Counted from the stretch's first letter, positions 12,401-24,345 are shown. The stretch: 64,000 bases of DNA from Macquaria australasica (GCA_005408345.1 SEMN01000134.1:496001-560000); one strand, 5' to 3'. Notes: generated by a model not told the origin, from the letters alone. Program-made: numbers and translations.

Positions 12401-12944
12401 CGCTGTAAAATAATCACTGTAGTCATTATTTTATTCATTATAAAGCTAACTGATAATGATAACTTATAGCAATTAATTTCAGTACATTTCTAATGTACAC
12501 TAGAGGAAAAGGTCTCTGTGTGGCTGACTGAGGTCTTTCTACAACATCGTTGTTTTGATTTGTTGGTATTGATGTTATGTGAGTTAAGTGAAATAGAAAA
12601 TGCATTTTGTTTTTATATTGTCCTATATGTCATGGTCTAAGAAAGAGGTTATTCAGTAGAACAAAAAAAAAAAAACTTTTGTTGAACTGGATGTTGCTGA
12701 AATTACGAAAAGACTTTATGACAGTGGCAAGAAACAAATGCATTGATTAAGAAGTTTTTAAATTGTGTTTCTATTCAGTTTCTGCATAAATTACATTACT
12801 TTCTTTTCTTTGGTTTAGGTGCCATGTACTGTATTCTGTGTGCAGCAATCATTAGGTTTTCTTTGGGACATCTGACAATTATTTCCTCAAGTAATATTCA
12901 TAAAATGTAAAACAAACAAACAAAAAAAAAAGTAAATGCAGATC
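9435..12944. other. Intergenic DNA containing one LINE scrap
   Basis: Apart from the LINE fragment at 10164-10302 I see no gene. Several overlapping minus-strand open frames at 11720-12270 lie in a slightly more GC-rich patch, but they have no splice-bounded exon and no recognisable protein family. Confidence 0.5.
10164..10302 (+). mobile_element. Fragment of RTE/Rex3-like LINE, 3' coding region
   Basis: This stretch matches the part of the larger LINE encoding LIRMPPGRLPLEVFRA and RPRGRPRTRWRDYISHLAWE. The blocks GAGGATGCCCCGCTGGGTG, GGAGGTGCTCCGGGTA, CGGAGACCTCGGGGCCGACC and CTACGTATCCCATCTGG are all visible. The frame is damaged by small indels. It has the same orientation as the copy 2.5 kb to the left but is more diverged, so it is probably an older insertion. 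Confidence 0.75.
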
Positions 12945-13145
12945 ACAATTTCCCAAAGTGCAAGTACACACATTTATTTTAAATTGCTTGTTTTGTCCAA
13001 CCAAAAGTCCAAAATCCAAATGTATTCAATTTAATGACATAGAAGAGAAAGAGAATTCGCAAATATTCACATTTGAGAAGTGACATTTTAGCATGTTTTA
13101 GCAATTTTTGTAGCAATTTAAAAATAAATTACTTTTTTAAATGAT
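12945..13145 (+). repeat. Dispersed repeat family E, copy 1
   Basis: Shares an ordered series with 43983-44350: a CCCAAAG block, AAATTGCTTGTTTTGTCC, AAAATCCAAA, CATAGAAGAGAAAGA and ATTCACATTTGAGAAG. I recognise this as a common fish interspersed repeat of DNA-transposon type. The copy is diverged and incomplete. Confidence 0.55.
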
Positions 13146-14779
13146 TAGAATAAGATTTAAATGTCATTCTGTGTAAACTTTAAATAAATGTTGAGAAGGA
13201 TTCATTCAATTTAAACTAAATTGTCTGATGTCCTGTCCAGCTGTAGACAAGCGGTGCACTATACAGTAACACACATGCGAGAGATATGTGCTGCTTTATT
13301 ACAGTAACCATCAGGTCTTAATATCTAATGAGAAAAGCAGGTGTGTGTGTCTGAACTGCACAGATGGAGCTGCTATTTCAACATGAATGTGCTTCTCAGT
13401 TTCTGACTAATGTTATTTAGCAAACTAACTAACTTGCTCCCGTCCCCACAGTGAAAGTTTCAGTTATAACACACAGGTGGACACAGTGATTATGAAACCT
13501 CTGACTAAACTTTTCCAAAAATACTCACGAAACCACCTGACATTTTTGCTTCAAATCTGAACAAGGCCATTTTTTGCACTTTGGCAGCTCCAAAATGGGT
13601 AAGAGAGGCTAATTTACAGAGTTCAGTGCCCAGAAATGCCTGCTGACGTTTACCAGGTTTCTGTGGACAGAGCTCTCCGTCACTGCTGTTGGGAAGCAGT
13701 TTGTGTTTCTCTCTTAAATTTCAGTTTACCAGCTGTTCTAGCCCAAAACCAGATTTGTGAAATTAGAATGACTGCTTAATATCTTGGCTATTTCTTGGCT
13801 TGGCTATATCGTTTGTTTAAGCTGTAAAAATACAAAGTGTAAAAACAGGTTGTGTTTTTACAGAGGGGTTTGTGCCGGACTATTTCTTGGCCGGAACCAG
13901 AAACTAACACACCAAGAAGTAGTCCGGTATATAATACTTTTTATGGATTATTATGGATTTTTGCTTTAAATTCAACATTTTAGAGCAAGAGTACTCTGTA
14001 GGCTTTATCTCCGTTAGAGCAACTGTAGAAAAACTCAAAATGCATCTCTATGATGATGAAAAGTATCGAGCTTTAAGGTGAAAATCTAAACTTCACTGAC
14101 ATAAAGGCTCATTTTTACAGCTGCCATTAGTATTCACTTTGCATCCACACTGTGTCCTGATATGATTTATGTAGCCAGATTGCATTTACCATCCACATCC
14201 ACATTAAAATCCGATTTTTCTCTGCTGAAATACAGATGCAGATAAGATAGGAAGAAACTTTAATTACTCTTTGGGCGCAATTGGGATGCTGCAGCAGTCT
14301 TATTGTAATAAGACACAATGAAGAAGAATCTAAATAAGAATAGAGCAAATGGGTTTTTGAACTTAGACTATTACAACAAAACTTCAGCTCTGGAGCACTG
14401 GAGCAAATACATAAATTCACTGAGGACAGTTATGCACAGCAGCATTTTAAGTAGCAACGATAAGCTATTGAGAATGAAAAAGTATGAGAGAGTAGTTGAA
14501 AAATACTGCAGTTAGTAAGTTAGTTCTTTCATTTATTGTGTCACGCACATACAAGGACTTATAAGACGCCAAAAATACAAAACATTTATCAGACAAGAAC
14601 ATAACATTACATTGCAAATGAAGAACTTTGTCTCCTGTCCCAAACTAAACTCTGCCTTCCTACGACACAACTCAAGCTTTTTATAAACATCCATCCAGAA
14701 GAACTAATGAGCAATAAAACATGAAATGGATTTCACATAAATCACATTAAAACAAAGTCTTTTCTCTTCAGGGAAACCA
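13146..14779. other. Intergenic DNA with a family B fragment
   Basis: No gene is seen. A piece of repeat family B is embedded at 13825-13945. Confidence 0.45.
13825..13945 (+). repeat. Fragment related to repeat family B
   Basis: Contains AAGTGTAAAAACAGGTTGTG, GTGCCGGACTATTTCTTGGC and a short inverted echo, AGTAGTCCGGTATATAA. These words belong, as I remember it, to the longer version of family B, and the AAGTGTAAAAA block also occurs in the copy at 9116. The family assignment is tentative. Confidence 0.4.
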
Positions 14780-15258
14780 TTTAAAGAGAACTCCACCGAT
14801 TTAACATTGAGCTTCTGTAACATTGTCAAACTCACGATGGACAGTTTTAAAAAAGGATCAAAATTGACGCAGCAGAACCAGAGATATCCGTCTTTTTTAT
14901 TCCACACATTCTTCTTCTTTGTCAAAACCTGGTGCCTACATTACCCACAATGCAACTCAGCTGCCGACAGTTTGGTTGGAGAGTCAGGTGTGTTATGGTA
15001 GTAGCAGCTAACGTAGCCTCAAACCGCTAGCTTCAAGCAGAGACGAGGAGTTAGTTACAGAGGTCTGGTAAACTCACTTCTTTCTAACTCCACACCTCCA
15101 GCTTTTTTTCATTTTCTAACTTGTAGTCTTCCCAACCGACGCTGACTCGAGCGACATCACTCCAGGACATGTATCAGACTTTTCACAACTTGCAGAAGTA
15201 CTCCCCAAGACCTGTAAACAGAATTTGATGTGTAAAATCGGTGGAGTTCCCCTTTAAA
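14780..15258. mobile_element. 479-bp MITE with terminal inverted repeats
   Basis: The left end (14780-14802) reads TTTAAAGAGAACTCCACCGA and the right end (15235-15258) is its near-perfect reverse complement, ending GGTGGAGTTCCCCTTTAAA, with one mismatch and one indel. The interior is non-coding. TTAA lies at both extremities, which could be part of the repeat or a TTAA target duplication of piggyBac type. No transposase is present, so it would be non-autonomous. Confidence 0.8.
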
Positions 15259-15724
15259 CCTGCTTGTTTCTGTAGCTGCTGGTAACGGACCTGAACATAA
15301 CTGTGCACACAGAGATCTTTCAGTTCAATTCTGCTTCACATAAGACTCGACACTACTTGTTTTTCATTAGAGACAATAAGTTCATTAATTAAGGGTTGTA
15401 CCAAACATTACAGTAGTATTTAAACGTGATATTTAACAAATGAGAGGTATACAGAAAATATGTGATGGGAAATGACTGCATTTTTAGAGGAAATAAAAAA
15501 AAGTACACCATATTGAGATTTATTGTCCATTTATATTATCTAGAGGTGTCTCTGTGCGGCTGTGCCTTCTACATTAGCAGACAGCTTGGCAAGTCGTCAC
15601 ATATTTAGATCGTACAAAATGTACAGATCTGTGTCTGTCGATCATTTTAACACCCAGGCGGGAAATCCTGCACAATATGTAGCAACAGCACAGAGAAAAA
15701 TGACACGTCGCAAGGTTCCTGTGC
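15259..15724. other. Intergenic DNA, no gene seen
   Basis: No exon or repeat is supported. It may be part of the 3' flank of the candidate exon at 15968-16314. Confidence 0.4.
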
Positions 15725-15800
15725 ATGATTCTGTTTATAATCATGATACTAATTGTATTTGTATGGCACTTGTATAAAAAAGGTACACAGTGATTTACAA
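15725..15800 (-). repeat. LINE 3'-tail-like sequence
   Basis: On the minus strand the text TTGTAAATCACTGTGTACC, then AAGTGCCATACAAATACAAT, resembles the conserved 3' end of L2/CR1-type fish LINEs (a CACTTTGTA block followed by AAGTGCTATACAAATAAA). It is short and diverged. Confidence 0.4.
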
Positions 15801-15967
15801 AAGGACACAAAACCAAGAAATGCAGAGATCAGAGTGAAATAAAATATTATTTGAAAAAAGATTTAACAAATAAAATTAAAACTCCAAAGGCAATATAAGT
15901 ACAGAGTGACACAGAATAAAAACTGAGAAAGGCAAGTCTAAAATTAAGATTTGTTTAGAGCTGAGCA

Positions 15968-16314
15968 TTAATTTAAAATACAGAGGACATTAATCAATGG
16001 AGAAAAGGATTGTGCTGAAGCATTATGCAGCCTCAGAGGGTGGGAGGTGTTGTCTAAGATGGAGTTTAGGTTGAGTGATGGTGGAGGCTGTTGTGGGAAG
16101 AAGGCTGCGGATGTGACTGATGGACAAGCTGGAGGAGGGGAAGGGACGGCTGTCATCTCCCCCTCGTGCTGTTTACATCTTTTACAGAATTTGTGCACAC
16201 TCACCATGTTGTCACAATATAAACACTTTTTCTTACTTTTTAAAATAGAGGAGGAGGAGGAGGAGGAGGAGGAGGAGGAGGAGGATTGACACAATTTGCA
16301 GAGCTCCGGCTGAG
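15968..16314 (-). CDS. Candidate terminal coding exon, unidentified Cys-rich protein
   Basis: I do not recognise this protein. On the minus strand a pyrimidine-rich tract, TTTTTCTCTCCTTGTCAG, ends at 16315. It is followed by an open frame of about 115 codons to a TAA at 15968-15970. The peptide starts AQPELCKLCQ, has a run of about 13 Ser encoded by the (GGA)n tract, then KKCLYCDNMVSVHKFCKRCK, and ends in a Pro/Ser-rich tail (PSPPPACPSV, QQPPPSLNLN). The three CxxC pairs within 55 residues could bind zinc, and the order basic Cys block then Pro-rich tail looks protein-like. Against it, no upstream exon was found, the poly-Ser comes from a microsatellite, and short Cys clusters arise by chance. 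A real last exon, a pseudoexon or a chance frame are all open. Confidence 0.25.
16248..16285. repeat. (GAG)n microsatellite, about 13 units
   Basis: Uninterrupted GAG/AGG triplets read directly. On the minus strand they encode the Ser run of the candidate exon at 15968-16314. Confidence 0.95.
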
Positions 16315-16334
16315 CTGACAAGGAGAGAAAAAGT

Positions 16335-19300
16335 TCAAGGTGCTCATTTGTCAGGACTCAGAAACAGAAAATCAAGAAAAAGGAAAAGTAAAGACATTAT
16401 TAATGCATTTATTTTACATTTTTAAGCACCATGGTTTCTCCTTTTTAATTTTCTCTACAAAGAAAGATGCTGTTTCTGTTATCTGACGATCAGGGGCGTA
16501 GTCGTGAGGGGAATACAGTACCCAAACATGGGGAGGGGCCTCAAAACGTTTGTTTTAATCTGCAATTTTGAATTATAAGTAAACTATTACTGTTGGCTGC
16601 ATTACTAGTTTGACAGACTATTTCTTGTATCTAAAACAATATTAGAGTCTCTGAAAGGTGCACACGGTGTAGTCCACCCCTGCAATTTCTGGGGACAAAA
16701 ATATTTCGTCTTCAAACTTTAATTGCGCAGATGCTGAGGACTTCAGAGGAGCAATTATGTTATTTCAAAAAAGTAAAATCAGGCCGCCAAAAGAGAAAAG
16801 AAAGACAGGAGCGAGAGGGAAAACAATCACATGGAAAGCAGCTGTTGACAAAAGAGAGAATTTTGTGAACACAACTTGGAGCGACGCAGTCAGCTCGAGC
16901 TGTATTGCTACACTCAAGTGACACACCTCACTCTCCACAACCATCTACCAAACACACCCTCCCAGTCTGGCGGTTTATTTAAACAGCTACATTTTTCCAT
17001 CTCTCCCTCTGCCTGTCAATGCCACTGCTGCCCTGCATCAGTATTGCTGCCTGTTCTTTCAGCCCCACCACCCCCACCCCAGCATCCACCCGCAGGCTCC
17101 GGCTAGTGGGTTTAAGATATTTGCTCATCACTCCCCAATATCTCTACGCAAACATATCTGCTGGGAGTGATGAGGTCGTGGCCTAGACCCCAAACTCTAC
17201 CTATGTTCTGCTGCTATAATAAACATTTCAAATGTGAGTTGTCTGACTGAAATGTATTTACTGAATATATTAACAGAGTAATCCTTTCTCAGTGTAGAGT
17301 AAGATGGTGTTCCACCTTTGTCTTATGCTCAAGGTAAAATGAAGACCTAAAAACTGTGACAGAAATACTGTATAATGGTGTAAAACCTTATAGTGAACGC
17401 TTCACACAGTAATTACAGTATGTTGAGAAAAGTTTACCGCTACAGATGCATGTGTTTACTTGTTGATTCAATCGTTTGTACAGGCGTGGCAGTGCGTGTA
17501 TTAAAAGGGAAAGGGAGCCCATGGAGGCTCCATGTCTACAGTGCTATACCACTGCTGAGGATAACACGGTTTAAATGCTGCTGTTGTTTGAAAAGCTCAA
17601 AGCTCAAGTGATCAATTTGAGCCTCAAAAAATGTCTTAAGATGAACAAACTGGCACCCAAACAAAGCCAGGAGTGAGGAGACTGTGTCCTAACAGGTGGC
17701 AACATAGTTCCATTACAGATTTGGGGCTTTACGTTCGACTAGACGGCAGCTCTGAGGTGTTTGTTATCTAAAGCACCGTCTAACTGAGGAGATAAAGCGC
17801 GGCACTGTCAATACCTCAGTCTTAGCTGTTAAAACCACAAACATCTACACAACATAAAAAAAGATTTATAAACTAAGTTCAGGAACAAAAACCAAGCCTT
17901 CATTTCCTGCCCCAACCTGCAGTATTTAGGTATAACTGACCCCATTTTTCTCCTGTTTGTCTTCTCACATCCTTCCCTCTTTGACCATTTTCCCTTTCCT
18001 TTTCCTCCCTCTCTCTCAGTACAGAACCTGGGGGGGGTTTCTGCCTCATCAGTGAAATGTTGCACCCACCCTGAACCTCAACTCCCTGTGGTCCTCGACT
18101 TGACTCTCGTCTGTTCTCAATCCCCAATCCACGGCAGAGTCATCCCCTCATGTGTCACCCTGTTTTCATCTGTCCAGACCGTCTTTGATCTCTCCATCCC
18201 TACACTTCATTTCAATAAGCTAATCAGTACATTCGTAAGTGCATTTAAGATAATTGTTTTTCTAGTAGGGCCTAGTCGCACTGGGTTCCTGAATAACAAG
18301 TTAAACTGCCAAGCTCCTAACTTCACTTCACTTTCCTAACCACTCTGGCCAGACTGGTCAGCCCAGGCCAATCTCCACAGACCACGGATACTGTGACCGT
18401 TTTGTTAAAATATTTTTCCTGTTCACCGTTTATACCAGTAACATATTCTCCGAAAAATACAGTTTGAAAACTTCCAATAAAGCATAAATCTGACCTTTGT
18501 GTCGCTTGTCCAAGTATGTTGTCAAGTGCAGCCAAGCTATAATGGGCTCATCGCTGCCCTTGAAACCAACGAGTGTTTTCCTCCATCGACCACAAGGGGC
18601 AGTAATGAGCCCATCCCACACTCTAAAACAAACTTGGACGAGCCACACAAAGGTGAGATTTAAGCTTTCAAACAGTATGTTTTGATTTTACAAAAGAAAA
18701 GACTTTAAGGATGATAACCAACAGATTGGTTTGGTAAATGTTCATCTGGTTACCTTCATCACCTCTGATAAAGAACAGCGCACAGCCGCTTCCCTGAGCC
18801 CCCCTGAGGCTAGTGTGGTCATGAGTTGGGAGCAGTTGTTCAACCAAAGAGTGATTTTTCCTTCCCAGACTTTTCATTGAAGGGATTTTTAGAGACCTCA
18901 AGAGGTAAGTGTTATCCCACTTCCCAGCCCCATGTCCCTAGAGATGATTCTTCACCTCACGATTAACATCCAATGCCACTGCCAACACTCACTGCCAACG
19001 TTCAGTGTTAATGCCAGAAGTAATGTGCAGAAAGTAAGGGTGTGTAGGTTGGGGTGTGTTCACATTCTGTTACATTCATTTTTTCAACTAACTGTGACCA
19101 TGATCTTTCCAAAATGTTGGTAATGGACTTGAAAACAATGTTGTTACTGAATGTAAGCCTGCGTTTTGCTGAATTGTCCGATATTAACGATCTGGTTTGG
19201 CGATAGTTTTATCACTGTCACGGGCCGCCATTCTGATTGGTTGCCAAACGTTAAGAGGGCGGGTCTTACCAAACATGAGCCTATCAGAGGGCAGATGCCA

Positions 19301-20559
19301 AGGAGACAGAGAGGAGAGGAACTTTTTATTAAATGAATAAAATCCCCTAGCCCTAACCATAAATCGTTTTCCCAGTACTACTTGTGCTGTGACAGGCTGA
19401 AGTACCCAGTATTTCACAAGAAAAAAGCAAAAAAATGACAGAAAAGTCAGAAATAATAATTTTTATGTAACTGCAATATATACATATATTTCTTTCTTAT
19501 CCTTTTTATCATCTTGTGATCCCTGGTGCTCAAGTGCACTTGTAGCTTCTGCTTCTCCCAAATCTGATGGGATGAAATCATTGATCCATCATCAAACAGT
19601 ATGCAAGTGCTGCTATCTGAGTGTGTGACACAGCATTTCGAGATCTGAGAGCATCACTCAGCTGGAAGCAGAGCACACTGGCTGTATAATATATGGTTCT
19701 TCATCTGAGGGATTTAGTTGTTGTTTTAGAAAGGTGGTAATCCCGAGATGTTCTGATACAAGGAGACGTTCATTAATGCTTGTCTACTGTTAAACCACCA
19801 CACAACACAGAGCCTGTTTGTTCTGAGTTAGAGGGCACTCTTTGATGTAGCGGGGGCCAGTATTGTCGGGGAATCCAGCCTCTTAAATCCTTACAAAATA
19901 ATCCTGTAACTCAGATCAGCGGCGCTTTGTGTTGCCTCTGCTCATATAGACAAAGAGCCTGTGCAGCAGTTTCACAAAGGCTTTTCTCTGCTTTCCTCGC
20001 TAAAGCTCGCATTTCAAAGCTCTTCCCCTAGCTCCATTATATCAATTACAAACACCCCCTCATTCTACAATCCTGACTCGATTTTCTGCTCTTGGATTTC
20101 AAAAATGCATAATTACAAATAGCAGCTGGGGTGCAATTTCCAACAGATAATTTCTTTCCAGCCTCACGGCCAAATAGGCTGCAGGTCTGATTTGAAGCGG
20201 AAATGTCTTTTTGATGCATAACATTTTGAAAAGAAATGTGTAATATATTACTACCATTGAGCAGGGTTATTTGTGTGTGTGAATCATTCTTTACAGTGTT
20301 CAACATCATAAAAAGATGACTTGTTATTTCTGTTTTCTCTAGCTGGAGAAATGACAGAATAAAGACAATGTTGTATGTTTTCATTCACATGTCAGTCACT
20401 CTGTTAAACGCCTTTTGAAAAGTGTCAGTCTATAAGCAGGGTTTTGAAAACCACACCAGCTACTGTAGTGAGCACACTGTCGGCTAAATGAAGCTCGGAG
20501 TTTCCCCACTCTAAGTGCCTCATCGTGTCTCATCCTCGGCTATCAAATACCTTGCCAAT
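16335..20559. other. Intergenic DNA, no gene seen
   Basis: Several short open frames occur (for example 17829-18065 and 18668-18901, minus strand; 18052-18339, plus strand). None has a convincing splice context or a recognisable family. Confidence 0.5.
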
Positions 20560-20830
20560 GACACCAAGTCATGTCATTAGTGTAGCTGGAAGCTGTGGAG
20601 AGGCGGCGCTCACAGAATTCAAATAGATCCCTGCTGTAACAGCTGTAGCAGAGCTACACCAACCAGCAACACCTCTGCTGCTACATTAAAAGTGTTTTCT
20701 ATTAAAGCAGCTGGCAGGGAGTGCGGCAGGACTGGCCTGAATTGCCCCTCGCTTTCAGTAATATTGGCCTGTAGCTGACTCCAGAAATAAAGTAATATTT
20801 TCAAATTAGATGCAAACAAGCCGGCTAATT
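20560..20830. promoter_or_regulatory. Possible conserved non-coding (enhancer-like) island
   Basis: A stretch of mixed, non-repetitive sequence dense in E-box-like CAGCTG words (20639-20644 and 20708-20713) and TAAT/ATTA homeodomain cores. This style is typical of conserved enhancers around developmental genes. Conservation itself cannot be seen from one sequence, so this is a guess from composition only. Confidence 0.2.
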
Positions 20831-20913
20831 ATAGTAGAGGTTCAAGAGAAACAGTGAAGAGAAGATACATCACCAGGCAAAATCTGTCAGGTTTGTTATT
20901 GGCTTTCTTTCCT

Positions 20914-21221
20914 TAAAGGATAAAGTCTGGTCATATTCCATATTTTTCTTATTGTTAACAAAACCCATAAAATGAACAAAAGCAACAATGAATTGATCCC
21001 ACTAACAAGTGTTGTCTGTGTAGCCAAAACCTGATATATCTTATTCCTCTGTGCCATAGAGCTGCATTGTTGTCTAAAAACTATTAAAAACAATCCAGCA
21101 TACACCTCATTAGTATATCAAACGTGTATTAATCCGCCACTAAAATAGTCCCCAACAAATACACGATTTACTCCTGTTTGAGTAAAGTTTGCTAAAAACT
21201 ACAGTGCCCAGCTGTTTTAGG
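20914..21221 (+). repeat. Dispersed repeat family D, copy 1
   Basis: Shares ordered blocks with 46983-47363: CTAACAAGTGTTGTCTG, CCTGATATATCTTATTCCTC, a CAGAGCT/TAGAGCT word, GTGTATTAAT, CCCCAACAAATACAC and ACAGTGCCCAGCTGTTTTAG. It is non-coding and probably a non-autonomous interspersed repeat. It ends 10 bp before a family A copy. Confidence 0.7.
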
Positions 21222-21231
21222 AAAAATCACT

Positions 21232-21776
21232 TTTTAGCCTCGCTAGCGGCATCTATGCCAGTGCTGGTCGAATGGTCGGTCCACCACTTTAATCCAGACA
21301 GAAATATTTTTTCCTCTATTGGATGGATTGCCATACAATTTTGTGCACACGTTCATGGTCTCCAAACGACTTTGGTGATCCCCTGACTTTCCCTCTAGCG
21401 CCACCGTGAGGTTTACATTTCTGTTTTTTAGTAAACAACTATTGAATGGATTGCCATTAAATCTGATACACACACTTATGTCCCCCTCCGGATGAATTGT
21501 AGTAATTCTGGTGATACGCTGACTTTTCCTCTAGCACCATCGTAATACTTTGTTTTATGACCAAATACCTGCAAAACTACTGACACTCCCATCAGCCTCA
21601 GCTGTATTTTGGGTCCAGTGCTAATTAGCAAATGTTAGCATGCTATCATGCCAAACTAAGGTAAAGAACATGGTTAACATTACACCTGCTCAACATCAGC
21701 ATGTTAGCATTGTCATTGTGAGCAAGATAGCATGCTGATGTTAGCATTTAGCTCAAAGCACCGCTGTGTGCCTAAG
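21232..21776 (-). repeat. Dispersed repeat family A, inverted copy
   Basis: The most complete inverted copy of family A. It starts with the GGTCCACCACTTTAATCCAG block, has two ATTGGATGGATTGCCAT-type modules (near 21318 and 21443), then TAGCAAATGTTAGCATGCTA, TCAACATCAGCATGTTAGCA, and the GTGCCTAAGTA end. Confidence 0.8.
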
Positions 21777-23465
21777 TATGAAACCCTGTAATATTGTCAT
21801 TTTGAAGTCCGGGGCAGTAAAAACAAAAACACCCTTTCGGCTGTTTTATCTTCCAGCAGACAGGTGGAGTTACAAGATATGAGACAAAACTGGGAATGAT
21901 GGAAGCGCTTTGACAATATATGTCTGCCAAGAGTGTTGCTGTAGCCAGTAAAGACCTCCATAGAAACATCTGTCTCCTCTCACCTTGACCAGTCCCAGAG
22001 AACAGGCTAAATGTACCGCAGACTGAGTGATGCCTGTTTAGTGTTTTGGGCTCACAACCTGAGAGTAATGATCTGATAATATGACACTCAAGTTGACGAA
22101 TCCTCTTGACTCACACTCATATTATTAAAGTCCTGAAGCCATTAGTTTTGCACTTTCACGTCTCAATAAATATTTCTGCAGGTTAATTTGCTCTGGCTGT
22201 AGACACATGTGGGTGATACCGGTGCTGTGGTGGTTTGATAGAAGCAGTGCGGGCTCAAAAGCACAACAGCGATACATTAGCACTGTGTTGAATGACATTC
22301 AGCTAAAGCAATGTGACGCTCCATCACATTGTATCCTAAATAATCGCTGGCAAAACTTTCAAATAAACAAATGTCAGTTTTTCCTGCTTTCTATGGCTAA
22401 TGGCTTTCATTCAAAAACAAACCTTGCACATAGGAAGTGATGATGATCTGTTTTTTTTGTAACGGTGAGATAATCCCTCTGTTGGCAGCGAGGTCTGTGC
22501 AGTTCAGCCCAGTAATGTTCATAATGGATGTCAAGTGCCAGTGCAGGAAGGAGTGTGTTCTTATGTAGCGAAGCAGAAAGTACAAGTGTGGAGGTGGTGG
22601 ATGATCTTGCAGCATAACTCTCATGTGGGAAACAAGGTTTTCACAAACCTGCAATTAACATTTGCCCTTTTTATAAAAGAAAAAAAAAAAACAACCACAT
22701 TCTTTCCCTGGTCTCAACCAAGAGTTTTAGTTGCCTGACCCTTTGCCATAACCACAATCTTTTTCTAACCTTTAACATACAGTAGTCTCCATGTGCGGAT
22801 ACTGTAGGAAGAAATCATTTTTATAAATCTTGGACAAAATTTGTGGTTTTGCAGAATCAGAATTCTAAGGAGCCCCGGAGTGGCCATAGAGAGAGAAAAA
22901 AATATTTCGAGGCCACGTTTTACTACATTGAGGGCTTGAAATGCTATTGCGTGCGCACGACATACAATTCGTTACCACGTTTTGGTTAATTCGTTTGCCG
23001 AAAAACCTCAGTCCGTTTTCTGACAACTTGCCAGACAATCATAGCTTATTCCAACCTTCTGCCCTGAAGGCATATTAGGGCTAGTTAAAAACAATGCAAA
23101 GTAAAACTGATAAAGTGAGCGCTGAAACACTTTCCTTCTTCAGCAGATACATTTAAAAACAGCCTTCTAGTGTCAAACTCATCATTCTGCACAGTGAAGC
23201 TCAAACATCCAAGTGAAGTGACAATAAGCAAAACATTTGAGACTTTTTAATACTCACTTTTATACTTACTTTAGTTTCTGTATCTGCTGGGCCACGAGGG
23301 TCCTCACAGCGTAGATTTCGTCATCTGCCCACGTCCACGAGGGTCTGTGCAGGTCGTCTGTGCAGACCTAACCTTTATGACTAGGTTGTCACATGTATGA
23401 ACATGTCCGCCTATGCAGCCATCCAATGTAGTATAAACAGAACTGCACCTGTTTTTTTTTAACTA
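21777..23465. other. Intergenic DNA, no gene seen
   Basis: No exon, RNA gene or matched repeat could be supported. Confidence 0.5.
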
Positions 23466-23806
23466 TACCGTAAATTCTCACATAAAATCCTCTCAAATAA
23501 TGTCCAGCACCAGTTTCATTACTTGTAGCTTACTGCAACAGCTCACATGGTAAATTCAGTCTAATGTACACTTTCACAGCACTAATTCCATCAGTACACT
23601 GCAGTGAGTTTCATTTTTAACAGAAGTGCTGTTTTCATTCACCTATTCCAGTTGTTCCACATTTCCGTTTTTCCTGATTGATATTAAACTACCCTGAATG
23701 CAACTGAAGACTTCCAGCAGATTGTTAAAGGCCTGTCTCCAATATAAGCCTGTCCCAAATAAAGGCCTGGTTTTCTCTCTCAGCCACTATTTGAGAATTT
23801 ACGATA
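23466..23806. mobile_element. 341-bp MITE with 15-bp terminal inverted repeats
   Basis: The left end TACCGTAAATTCTCA (23466-23480) and right end TGAGAATTTACGATA (23792-23806) are reverse complements with one mismatch. The interior carries GCCTGTCTCCAATATAAGCC and AAATAAAGGCCTGG, echoed in a fragment at 44995-45072. It is non-coding. Confidence 0.7.
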
Positions 23807-24129
23807 AATCTGCGCTTTAAGGGTAAGGGAAACCTGACCTATAGTTTCATAGTAAAATTTGCTTTTTGTAATTTGGGTGAACTTCACAGTAAGAGTGTCA
23901 CAGCGAAGATTGATAGAAAACAAATAGCAGATTTCCCCTTTAATGTTATGTAAAGGAGACATTATTTGCACTATTCATACATATACACACATACATATGA
24001 TTTTTCAATCTTACATAACCTTTGTATGACAGAAAAAGGAATAATTACGAGCAGTGAATAATTTCTGTGACTGCACATGTTAAAATTGAATAATCAATCC
24101 ATTCAATCTCACCACAAATGGCAGTTTTA

Positions 24130-24345
24130 TAGAAATATTGGCTGTTCATTGGTAATTTGGTGACAAGGCTCTTTCACTGCTAAGGCACTGAGGCTGAAAC
24201 GCCCCAGCATTAAACTCGTACGACAATTAGTCCTGCAGAGCCAGATGAATATGCGATTTATTATGCATATCCTATCTTGCTTTATCAGTGTAATGATTCA
24301 GACCGATCTGCATCAGTCAGTTGGTGAATGGACTGTGCTTTCAGA
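24130..24345. promoter_or_regulatory. Possible enhancer-like island with POU/homeodomain words
   Basis: A non-repetitive stretch containing ATTTATTATGCATATCC, which resembles a POU octamer-type site beside homeodomain cores. It also has a GATA-type TTATCAGT and several ATTA/TAAT words. It is only a compositional hint. Confidence 0.2.

Noticed and set aside
16876..17106. Plus-strand 76-codon frame with Cys and Pro runs.
   Set aside because: Composition follows a C-rich low-complexity stretch (CCCCACC), with no splice context.
18668..18901. Minus-strand frame with a possible donor (GATGAAG|GTAACC) considered as an exon.
   Set aside because: No acceptor or homologous peptide was recognised, and the donor is weak.
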